In this document: one piece after another, positions 21,101 to 27,477 of the stretch | How positions within the stretch are numbered: position 1 is the stretch's first letter | Layout of the letters: each line of letters opens with the position of its first letter | Assembly (NCBI GenBank): GCA_017442315.1 | Contig: JAFRZX010000072.1 | Coordinates: 1-39,029, forward strand | Direction: 5' to 3' | Length of the DNA: 39,029 bases | From: Bacteroidales bacterium | Lineage (GTDB): Bacteria; Bacteroidota; Bacteroidia; Bacteroidales; UBA932 | Notes under the pieces: generated by a model | The model's input: only the letters and a program-made list of their open reading frames with translations | Told to the model about the DNA's origin: nothing | Database searches by the model: none | Position numbers and translations under genes: made by a program

Positions 21101-21416
21101 CATTCTTGTAGATTGAAGAAGGGAACACAGCCTTATAAGGAGACTCAAGCAGTCCCTCAAAAGTGAATTGAGCAGAAGCCACAGCTTCATCAAGTTCAAG
21201 AGCAGCAGACTCGACTCCGTTCACATTGATCTTGTCTCCGTTTGTCCAGAGGACCCTCTGGTCATCCTGGAGTACAGTCCTGGTTGCTGCGTCTACATTT
21301 GCTGTAAGTACAGTCACACCACTCTGTGGCACATTTGGCTCTACTAAATTCTCCTTGACGCAACCAGCAACCAACAGAGAAGCCATCATAACGATAGGGA
21401 AAAATATTTTTTTCAT
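18168..21416 (-). CDS. Fimbrillin-like / GLUG-repeat surface lipoprotein
   Basis: 1082 residues with lipobox SLLVAGC|VKEN (Cys19). The N-terminal module (about 25-267) has TRTVLQDDQRVLWTNGDKIN, FNHLCSVIKLTVNMSDGS, MYIVVPAQEYASGY and KIYDMPEFDFVPTGT. It is a clear paralog of the N-terminus of the fimbrillin-like phosphoesterase in this operon. From about 275 the protein switches to a long GLUG array: cap GVFDGKGFSIKNWN, then units such as GALVGYHRGLLTNCHVN, GGIAGEIAEGGAVSNCNNYA and GGVVGYANGALTLTSLENKG, to a short tail. No catalytic motif is visible. It is likely an elongated adhesin-like or glycan-binding lipoprotein (inference). The start at 21416 is the only ATG ahead of the signal peptide. 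Confidence 0.85.
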   Translation of the reverse strand: MKKIFFPIVMMASLLVAGCVKENLVEPNVPQSGVTVLTANVDAATRTVLQDDQRVLWTNGDKINVNGVESAALELDEAVASAQFTFEGLLESPYKAVFPSSIYKNETTVTLPAYQTYKEGSFAATASPMAAVSATSSLQFNHLCSVIKLTVNMSDGSEHDNIEYVDFYGKNNEQVSGDFSINFETLSLSGTSTADADRKIRYKVSKTLGEESFVMYIVVPAQEYASGYTIKVLDDKGHFMEKSKASGQTLVAGKIYDMPEFDFVPTGTDLDVEIATAEDLIDFATDYNTGKYADEDLLTVALVQDITFDAETSAAYAATGGIGTADDAEGNTNYFNGVFDGKGFSIKNWNSTCPLFAYTSAGSVVENMTIDASCTLTANYAGNNQYYGALVGYHRGLLTNCHVNANLVASGNWGEAEPHIGALAGRVVVGKIENCTVNGDVTFDNTLVTSGQTSYFGGAVGRVSNANGELNGISIKGNVSLSAGSTFIADGSSNKSDAVVKYGGIVGSLAGTCTECHLTEADKTFFYGNFVYGSGVDPVENHYRTQRVGGIAGEIAEGGAVSNCNNYAQVKFNQYSGDGDVSRYLYAGGIAGQIYGDLSYCTMYGSLENRSSCLQQYIGGVVGNVQAQASVHNCANEGAEVSAGTASNSYYQARNNNIGGVIGATFSTDLSNLTNKAELLCSRMNSNANATLSMGGVIGKIEATAGEIDGKGNIVNYATISSNHGQYNNKYTAIGGVVGEAKCSVKGVVNEGSALYTINSESGTTHVYKHIWVGGVVGYANGALTLTSLENKGTAVINIYKSVGAQHFDLCVGGVLGTNADAQAVALVECENSGSVAIQGGGTKTNGRSLAVGGVVGALTNGASSISSCSNTGCLSNTSSNNTNGAWLIRTAGGCNYLGGIAGYLEGAEGDLLEFTGCVNNRIDGTEDGVGNGTNAIYTLRGSSAGLVGGAKYADIKNSQCTTKIYNTNSTTAAGLVAALNLSNLERCTLTNSIVRPNGGGLACGGIAGYAYSSTVKENTLNNLQITGIAATNTGVLAGDCNEATVFTDNAVSGSVLDTAITLDTKMIGTGTPTVTGTYLLD

Positions 21417-21441
21417 GATCCGTTTTTTTAAAAAGTTAATA

Positions 21442-21579
21442 TTAGTCCCAATCTCCGGGTATTATATCAAAATCTAAAATCGAGCTCTCGTCATTAGAGC
21501 TTGTGCATAGTACACCTTCCTGAATCATGTCCATCTGGACACACGTAGGAGGGCAATAAGAAAGTTCTTTCTTTTTCAT
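21442..21579 (-). CDS. Small 45-residue peptide, Cys-containing with acidic PGDWD tail
   Basis: Found by reading the minus strand between two large genes. The ATG at 21579 opens a 45-codon frame ending in TAA at 21442. It begins MKKKELSYCPPTCVQMDM, continues with a GVLCTSSNDESS segment and ends DFDIIPGDWD. It has three cysteines, a basic N-terminus and an acidic, Trp-containing C-terminus, and no hydrophobic signal sequence or membrane segment. It sits 11 bases after the upstream phosphoesterase stop and 25 bases before the start of the fimbrillin-like/GLUG lipoprotein, so it fits the operon exactly. I recall short ORFs with similar C-S/T-S...PGDWD-like tails next to surface-lipoprotein genes in Bacteroidetes, but I do not know a function. 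It could be a secreted or modified peptide, a regulatory leader peptide, or chance. Confidence 0.6.
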   Translation of the reverse strand: MKKKELSYCPPTCVQMDMIQEGVLCTSSNDESSILDFDIIPGDWD

Positions 21580-21590
21580 AATTGTTTGGA

Positions 21591-23000
21591 TTAGTTTATA
21601 TTGTTTAACTTGAGTTCTTCATTCCATTCTTTTCCAAATCGGTTTTTAATGACAATCCGAACCATCTTGGTACCGGGAGCCGGCTTGGCAGCGAAGTAGT
21701 GGTTTGCCTTACGTGTAAGCCTATAATCAGCCGGTTCTTTTCCCAACGCCTCATATCTGGCTCTTATGGACTCTGCATGCAGCGGCGAGTATTCCTCCAC
21801 CTGCGTCATTGCCCCCATAGGCTTTCCATCCTGATACCATTCCAGACTCCACTTCGGGTCATAATCCCATACATTAACAACCACGGATTCCGGATTGAGA
21901 GTCGTCTGTCCCGGCATATAGACCTCATACTGGAAATCCCGGTCACGGCTGATGGACTTGTAATACCAAGTAAGAGAGTCCCCATTCTTGGTGAAGACCT
22001 TGTATCCACGAGGAGTTCCGTCTGTGCAATGATATACATCCCACCATGTGCCGCAGATGGCAGCCACATTATGTTCCATCACACCCGGAGCATACTCAAA
22101 TACCGCATTGGTGTGGTTATGGCCGGAAATGAATGTGACCTCATGTCCCTTGAACACATCCAGCAATGCATCATGATTCGTTATCATCCCGGCATAATGT
22201 CTTCCGTTCAATGGAGAATGCTGGGCGACATAAATATCTGCATGCCCGGGCACATATTTCATCAGCCCACGGATCCAATCGATCAGACTGTCAGTGTATC
22301 CCAGTTCATAGCCGCTGCGCGAGTGATATATTATATTGTCAAGGACAATGACCACGTCATCACCAATGAAAAAAGCATAGTCTGCCGGACCGAAAGCCTC
22401 GTTGTATAAGCCGGATGCGAGGTCATCATCATTGAACTTCCTGTTGTGGTCATGGTTTCCGATGACAGGGTAGAACGGTATGGACTCAGACCGCATAGTC
22501 TCCTTCCAGTCTTTCATCAGGTAATATTGATCATGGGTGATGTCGCCAACGACAATGGCTACAGTCGGAGTTTTCAGGCCTGAGACACACTGACGGATGT
22601 CATCAAGAGGGACTCCTGCAAATTCGTTGAAATGATCCTTACTGCGCGGCTGAGGATCCCCCACTGCAATGATATTATACTCAGATGACGGAACCGGCGT
22701 TTCCTTAAGGTCGAATTCGAAATACGACTTTCCTTCTGCCTTTCTGTAGAATGCCGGAGAGCCTTCAGACCAATCTGCAGTATATCCTGACGGTGTTACA
22801 ATGTATACAAAGTCAGCGCTGTCGCAGATATCTAGCGTAAAAGTCCCCCTCCTGCCTGTCTGCGTGAAATTGCGACCGTCAGTCACAACAACGGATGAGA
22901 GTTTCTTTCTGCCAGAAGTAACTCGCCCCTTCACAATCCTGGCTTCTGACACCAGACATGTCAGAAATAAAACAAAAACAAGTATAGATGCTTTTTTCAT
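21591..23000 (-). CDS. Secreted calcineurin-like phosphoesterase
   Basis: 469 residues, the shortest of the four phosphoesterases in the operon. It has a signal peptide (MKKASILVFVLFLTCLVSEA), a carboxypeptidase-regulatory-like N domain (VKGRVTSGRKKLSSVVVTDG, about 22-90) and a metallophosphoesterase with VGDPQPRSKD, IVVGDITHDQ, VIGNHDHN, QHSPLNGRH and SGHNHTN. A C-terminal beta domain includes VVNVWDYDPKWSLEWYQDG and ends near NRFGKEWNEELKLN. As in its paralogs, the first metal motif is D-x-Q. It has no GLUG or fimbrillin-like module and no clear lipobox, so it is probably the periplasmic member (inference). The gene upstream is the phosphodiester glycosidase, so a two-step removal of sugar cap and phosphate is conceivable. 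Confidence 0.92.
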   Translation of the reverse strand: MKKASILVFVLFLTCLVSEARIVKGRVTSGRKKLSSVVVTDGRNFTQTGRRGTFTLDICDSADFVYIVTPSGYTADWSEGSPAFYRKAEGKSYFEFDLKETPVPSSEYNIIAVGDPQPRSKDHFNEFAGVPLDDIRQCVSGLKTPTVAIVVGDITHDQYYLMKDWKETMRSESIPFYPVIGNHDHNRKFNDDDLASGLYNEAFGPADYAFFIGDDVVIVLDNIIYHSRSGYELGYTDSLIDWIRGLMKYVPGHADIYVAQHSPLNGRHYAGMITNHDALLDVFKGHEVTFISGHNHTNAVFEYAPGVMEHNVAAICGTWWDVYHCTDGTPRGYKVFTKNGDSLTWYYKSISRDRDFQYEVYMPGQTTLNPESVVVNVWDYDPKWSLEWYQDGKPMGAMTQVEEYSPLHAESIRARYEALGKEPADYRLTRKANHYFAAKPAPGTKMVRIVIKNRFGKEWNEELKLNNIN

Positions 23001-23017
23001 AGTAATTATCGCTAATG

Positions 23018-23084
23018 AGCAACTCGATATCCCAATCGAGGCTGAAGTGCATCGGTCAATGCCGTTGCCGGACAGGCATCCGAT
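23018..23084 (-). other. Two tandem hairpins in an unusual intergenic gap
   Basis: The 101-base gap between the phosphodiester glycosidase and phosphoesterase genes is long for this operon and holds two inverted repeats. The first pairs ATCGG (23051-23055) plus ATGCC (23059-23063) with GGCAT plus CCGAT (23075-23084), with a 3-base bulge and an 11-base loop. The second pairs CTCGAT (23023-23028) with ATCGAG (23035-23040), extended by AGC/GCT across a 2-base bulge. Neither is followed by a T-run on the minus strand, so a simple terminator is unlikely. They could mark RNA processing, stability or attenuation. Confidence 0.5.
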
Positions 23085-23101
23085 TCCTCTGAGGCTTTGA
23101 T

Positions 23102-24055
23102 TTAATATACGACTATAAGGTTGGGAACAGAACGTTCGCCTTCATGGTCGAACTTTCTGTTGTCACGAGGATGGTTGATGACTCCTGTCTCTTCTGACCA
23201 TAATGCAGATGATCCGCCGCCATCAAGATTAATCGCATCTGTCATTCCCAGAAGATGACAAATATAGGCGGTCTCAAAGATGCTGGCACCATCTGCCTTG
23301 CCTTTGAATCGGCCATCTATCACCACAAGATAGATATTTCCCGAATCATCCTTACCGATGGCGGTACGGGGATGACGTCTGTCGTAGAACTGCGCAGAAG
23401 TGTAATGTGTCCTTATCTTGCTGCCCGCAGCCTGCTCAGCCTTCATCGCAGCGACATTTTCTCCATCAGCCACGTCACCCATCAGTTCGGGCACCACAAT
23501 CTCATCGTCCAGAACAAGGAGCGGACCGGTTGCCATTGCAGACTTCATTTTCTTCGTAACAGAAGCATAATCCACGGAATCCGGACACTGAGCAATTGAC
23601 ATGTTCCTTCCTTTTGCATCCTTAAATCCGAAAACGCCATTTACTCTATAAAGTTCGGTAGGGTGAGTATATCCCAAAATCTGCTTATCCTTCTTGAAAA
23701 AGACACTTGGAATCCTTTCCTTTACGTGGAAATAGCCGCCATTCATCACAAAAGCAGCTCCGATTTCCTTTCCGATTGCACTTGGTGTCCCGGCGCTTTC
23801 CCCCGGTCTATGAAGAATCTCAGACTTGAATTTCTTAGCCGGATATTTCACAACGCTGATGCTCTGGACAGAGTTGAACATATTCACTTGAGCATACATC
23901 GCACTTGCCCCCTTTTCCAGTTGAGTAACCTTCCATGTGGCATTGACAAAGGCCAATGAATCTGAAACAAGATTATAGTTTTGCGCTGGTGCAACAAGCG
24001 TTGACACCGACAAGGATAACAGGCTGAAAAAGAGAAGCCTAAGCAAGTTTTTCAT
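23102..24055 (-). CDS. Phosphodiester glycosidase family protein (NAGPA-like)
   Basis: 317 residues with a signal peptide ending near VAPAQ. Family landmarks in order: AAFVMNGGYFHVKERIP (about 105-121), ATGPLLVLDDEIV, RRHPRTAIGKDDSGNIYLVVIDGR and the C-terminal DAINLDGGGSSALW with a final SVPNLIVVY. This is the domain of the mammalian uncovering enzyme, which removes GlcNAc from GlcNAc-1-phospho-6-mannose. Bacterial members are thought to cleave sugar-phosphodiester links in exopolysaccharides or teichoic-acid-like polymers. The catalytic region looks complete. Its presence next to a phosphoesterase is one of the strongest hints that the locus handles a phosphate-containing glycan (inference). 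Confidence 0.93.
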   Translation of the reverse strand: MKNLLRLLFFSLLSLSVSTLVAPAQNYNLVSDSLAFVNATWKVTQLEKGASAMYAQVNMFNSVQSISVVKYPAKKFKSEILHRPGESAGTPSAIGKEIGAAFVMNGGYFHVKERIPSVFFKKDKQILGYTHPTELYRVNGVFGFKDAKGRNMSIAQCPDSVDYASVTKKMKSAMATGPLLVLDDEIVVPELMGDVADGENVAAMKAEQAAGSKIRTHYTSAQFYDRRHPRTAIGKDDSGNIYLVVIDGRFKGKADGASIFETAYICHLLGMTDAINLDGGGSSALWSEETGVINHPRDNRKFDHEGERSVPNLIVVY

Positions 24056-24066
24056 ACTAAAATCAT

Positions 24067-25188
24067 TTAAGGATTGAGTCTTCTGATTCCGTACTTCTTA
24101 AGAATCTTCAAGAGCGGTTTCTCAATGGATCTGGCCCAGAGGGTGTATCCATAATCATTCGGATGGGTTCCATCCACCGATGTCTCATGATCTGGAGAGG
24201 TCGCATTCGTCTGAATGAAATATACATGGTCGTATTTCTTCATGACCTCCTTCATCACCCTGGCTCCGGCCTCCTGCTTCGCCCCCCAATCGGCATCCTT
24301 GGACCTTGAGAAATTACGACTTTCAATGTATATGGTCTGCTGGAATATAAGCGGAATACCTGGGTGAGCCGCCTGGACCTGCTCTATGAACGGAACGATA
24401 CGTTCCTCGATCATCTGAGCATCCGGATTCGAGAAGGCATCGAAAATGAAAGCATCGACATCCGCATCGCAAAGCACATCTCCAAAGTAAGGCTGCATCT
24501 TGCAGTTTCCGCTGCAGCCCAGATTGAGAATCTGCAGGCCTGTATTACGCATAAGCTGCGACGGGTAACTCATGCCGGGACGGCTTGTGCTGATTCCGTG
24601 AGTGAAGCTGGATCCGAAGATACCGATACGGTGACGGAACGGAGACTCCAGACTCTCTATCACGGCTCCCTCCTCGACTCCGATCTTGACAGAGTTAAGT
24701 TCGCTGTAGATCGGGAGGTAGAGCATGCACTCCTTCATGCTATCGTCCATATCCTTCAGCATGATGAGTTCCTTGCCCTTCCTGGCATTATCAATGGAGT
24801 TGCATCGCGAGTAAGCATAAAGCCATTTTCCATCTTTCTTTATATAGAGGTCGAAACCTCGGGTAGCCACTCCCATTGTCGAATTGTGGTCATTCATATA
24901 TGCATAATCAGCCTTGACCGATATTGTAGATGAGTTGGTCTTGAACAGCACAGCAAGCCCTGCAGAACATCTGACCTGCTGATTTTCTCTTTTTGTAAAC
25001 CCCTTGTACCTGATGGTATCCACCCTATGATAAGGATTTGGAGTATCTTCAAGGATTTTACCGATAAGATTAAGGTCCGATGCCTCAGTATAAACATACC
25101 TGACATCCTTTGGGGTCTGAGCCAAGGCAGAAATGGTCGCAGACAGGGCTACGAAAATTGTGGTGAATAGTTTTAGTATAGTTGTCAT
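24067..25188 (-). CDS. SGNH hydrolase with N-terminal GxDLY-type beta domain
   Basis: 373 residues with a signal peptide ending near SALAQ. The N-terminal beta domain (about 25-185) contains the signature RGFDLYIKKDGKW, the G-x-D-L-Y motif of the SGNH-associated N domain. The catalytic domain follows: block I GIFGSSFTHGIS (the GxSxT variant of GDSL), block II NLGCSGNCKM, and block V DGTHPNDYGYTLWA with the Asp/His pair. Likely a secreted carbohydrate esterase (deacylation of glycan), distinct from the single-domain SGNH enzyme later in the operon. It sits 57 bases downstream of the GH3 gene, a gap without a clear promoter. Confidence 0.92.
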   Translation of the reverse strand: MTTILKLFTTIFVALSATISALAQTPKDVRYVYTEASDLNLIGKILEDTPNPYHRVDTIRYKGFTKRENQQVRCSAGLAVLFKTNSSTISVKADYAYMNDHNSTMGVATRGFDLYIKKDGKWLYAYSRCNSIDNARKGKELIMLKDMDDSMKECMLYLPIYSELNSVKIGVEEGAVIESLESPFRHRIGIFGSSFTHGISTSRPGMSYPSQLMRNTGLQILNLGCSGNCKMQPYFGDVLCDADVDAFIFDAFSNPDAQMIEERIVPFIEQVQAAHPGIPLIFQQTIYIESRNFSRSKDADWGAKQEAGARVMKEVMKKYDHVYFIQTNATSPDHETSVDGTHPNDYGYTLWARSIEKPLLKILKKYGIRRLNP

Positions 25189-25245
25189 TATCAGTAATCT
25201 ACTTAATTGCTTTTGGACATAAATATTTCTGAAATCTTCAGATTT

Positions 25246-27360
25246 TTACTGAGCCTCAATCGTGAGAGTCTGCGAAATGTTCGCCGAAGAGTTTCCGATG
25301 TGCAATGTGTATGCTCCTGGATTAACCTTCCAAGCGTGAGTCTCTACATCCCAGAATGCCAGATCCGAGTATTTCAGTTCAAGTTCCACTACTGCACTCT
25401 TCCCTGCCTCGAGGTGTACCTTCTTGAACGCCTTCAACTCCTTGTTTGGACGAAGTACGGTTGGGTTATTCTCCGAAACGTAGAGCTGTACCACCTCAGC
25501 GCCAGCCATAGCACCTGTATTCTTCAAGGTTACAGAGACCTTCAACGGTTTATCTCCCGAAATCTGCTTTGCAGCCTTTGCCTTGCTCAATTCGAATGTT
25601 GTGTACGACAAACCGAAGCCGAATGGGAACAATGGCTCAATGCCCTTAGTCTCGTACCAACGATATCCGACGAGCACAGACTCCTTGTACTCTACGTCGT
25701 AGTGACGAGGCGCAATCCACAACTCGTTGGCATTCTTGGTAGTATGGCTGATGCTTAAACCAGCCGGTATCATACCGTAAGCAGGCGAATCCTTAAACGA
25801 TTTCTCGATGGTTGCAGGTAACTTACCCGACGGGTTAATCTTACCAACCATAATGTCGGCGATAGCCTGCATACCTGCCTGACCCGGATACCAGCCATAG
25901 ATGATAGCCGATACCTTGTCGTGCCAAGCGCTCATGTCGACACCAGAACCGGAGAGAACGAGGACAATAACCTTCTTATTTGCAGCGCAAGCCATACGCA
26001 CCAAGGCCTCATCCTCCTCTTCCATAGCAAATGGGCGCTCGATGTTCTCGCTATCGTAAGTACCGGTTGCAACTACTACAATGTCAGCTTTCTGCAACTG
26101 GATAAAGTTTGGTTTCTCAACAGCTTTGACATTTGCACGAAGTGCGCTCAACAAAGCCTGCTCCGGAGTCACCAGATTGAAGCCCCTCACGCATGACGCA
26201 CCGCCACCCTGCGGAACAGTCTTTGCCCAACGACCTGCCAGCAACACCTGCTGTCCCTCCTTCAATGGGAGGATACCGTCATTCTTCAACAAGATCGAGC
26301 CCTCTGCAGCGGTCTGATACGACACCTGTTCGTGGTGCGGGAACCTGGACTCGAGTGCATCCTCGTTTGGCTGGCCATTCTTGAATCGTTCATATAAACC
26401 GTAGCGGATACATGTAGCAATCATAGGACGAATCATATCGTCTATATTCTGCTCGGTAATCTCACCAGCAGCCAGCAATTCAGGGATGGAGTTGATGTAA
26501 TGAGGCTGATTCGGATCGCCCGGCATCTCGACATTCTGTCCCGAAAGAACAATCTTCTTCCAATCGAACACCGAACGCCAATCGGTCATTACCAAGCCCT
26601 TGAAACCGAGTGTGCCACGGAGAAGGTCGGTAATGACATACTTGCTCTGACTTGCCCATTCTCCATTTACGAGGTTGTAAGCAGTCATCACTGAACCCGC
26701 ACCGGCATCGATACCCGCCTTGAATGCAGGAGTATATATCTCCATCATCGCGCGCTCGTCAACAATCGAGTTCGATAGTCTACGCAAGAACTCTGTATTA
26801 TTACATACGAAGTGCTTCAAGCAAGCCATTGTGCCTGTGCCCTGCATACCGATTACATAATTTGCCACCATCTGACCTGCCAGACATGGATCCTCGCCCA
26901 TATACTCGAAGTTACGACCACACTGCGACGAGCGATAGATGTTCAAGCCCGGGCCGAGCAACACGCCTGCACCTGCCATACGAGTCTCGTAACCTACGGC
27001 CTCACCATAAGCCTTTGCCAACTCAGTGTTGAAAGTCGATGCAAGGGAGATGGTTGCTGGGAACTGTGTGGTTTTCTGAGGGTGACGTACCTCGCTCAGA
27101 TCAGACAACCTGTTGTTGATACGTACACCGGCCGAAGCATCCACAGTATATACGTGCGGCAAACCCTTGGCCGGTGCTCCCGGAAGGAAGAACCTATTGT
27201 GACCGCGTGTCATCTCTATCTTCTCGTCGAGCGAGAGAGTCTTTAACACCTCTGAAGCCTGGGTGTATGCATCGTCCCACGACATCATCTCTGGCTTATT
27301 CTCAGCAATTGCTGTTGCTGCCAATGCCACGGCGACAAACGAAAGAACCAGTTTCATCAT
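25246..27360 (-). CDS. Glycoside hydrolase family 3 (beta-glucosidase-like)
   Basis: 704 residues from ATG 27360; ATGs at 27357, 27381 and 27396 are alternatives. I prefer 27360/27357 because it places a compact signal peptide (MMKLVLSFVAVALAATAIAE) at the start. The GH3 N-terminal barrel has GRNFEYMGEDPCLAG, ACLKHFVCNN, VDERAMMEIYTPAF and the nucleophile motif GFKGLVMTDWRSV (Asp about residue 260). The alpha/beta sandwich (PQGGGASCVRG; VLVLSGSGVDMSAW) and a C-terminal fibronectin-III-like domain (EVVQLYVSENNPTVLRPNKELKAFKKV) are complete. It is an exo-acting glycosidase, probably periplasmic, that trims oligosaccharides. Specificity (glucose, xylose, GlcNAc) cannot be decided here. As first gene of the operon, next to the divergent regulator, it is likely the most directly induced. 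Confidence 0.95.
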   Translation of the reverse strand: MMKLVLSFVAVALAATAIAENKPEMMSWDDAYTQASEVLKTLSLDEKIEMTRGHNRFFLPGAPAKGLPHVYTVDASAGVRINNRLSDLSEVRHPQKTTQFPATISLASTFNTELAKAYGEAVGYETRMAGAGVLLGPGLNIYRSSQCGRNFEYMGEDPCLAGQMVANYVIGMQGTGTMACLKHFVCNNTEFLRRLSNSIVDERAMMEIYTPAFKAGIDAGAGSVMTAYNLVNGEWASQSKYVITDLLRGTLGFKGLVMTDWRSVFDWKKIVLSGQNVEMPGDPNQPHYINSIPELLAAGEITEQNIDDMIRPMIATCIRYGLYERFKNGQPNEDALESRFPHHEQVSYQTAAEGSILLKNDGILPLKEGQQVLLAGRWAKTVPQGGGASCVRGFNLVTPEQALLSALRANVKAVEKPNFIQLQKADIVVVATGTYDSENIERPFAMEEEDEALVRMACAANKKVIVLVLSGSGVDMSAWHDKVSAIIYGWYPGQAGMQAIADIMVGKINPSGKLPATIEKSFKDSPAYGMIPAGLSISHTTKNANELWIAPRHYDVEYKESVLVGYRWYETKGIEPLFPFGFGLSYTTFELSKAKAAKQISGDKPLKVSVTLKNTGAMAGAEVVQLYVSENNPTVLRPNKELKAFKKVHLEAGKSAVVELELKYSDLAFWDVETHAWKVNPGAYTLHIGNSSANISQTLTIEAQ

Positions 27361-27423
27361 ATTTGATTTTAGTGTTGTCATTATGAAGTTTGGCAAAAGT
27401 GCATATTAATTCAGCCCCCCCCA

Positions 27424-27454
27424 TTCGATTTTATGACTTTTTTATCTAATTTTG
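27424..27454 (+). promoter_or_regulatory. Bacteroides-type promoter for the HTCS-like regulator
   Basis: TAATTTTG at 27447-27454 fits the Bacteroides -7 consensus TAnnTTTG exactly. TTCG at 27424-27427 lies 19 bases upstream and matches three of four bases of the -33 TTTG. Transcription would begin near 27461, after the first in-frame ATG (27433) and just before the ATG at 27478, which decides the start of the regulator. Confidence 0.6.
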
Positions 27455-27477
27455 CGTCATGTGCAAATTTTGGCGAT

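Noticed and set aside
21699-22409. 236-codon plus-strand open frame opposite the secreted phosphoesterase
   Set aside because: It is antisense to conserved metal motifs of a convincing gene; its His/Arg/Ile-rich composition is typical of a reverse-frame artefact.
23012-23101. 29-codon open frame continuing after the phosphodiester glycosidase stop
   Set aside because: There is no start codon ahead of it, the glycosidase already ends with its usual C-terminus, and the segment is better explained by the two hairpins.
27433-27477. Upstream start (ATG 27433) for the regulator
   Set aside because: A matching -7 element lies inside this stretch, which would put the ATG before the transcription start; ATG 27478 fits better.
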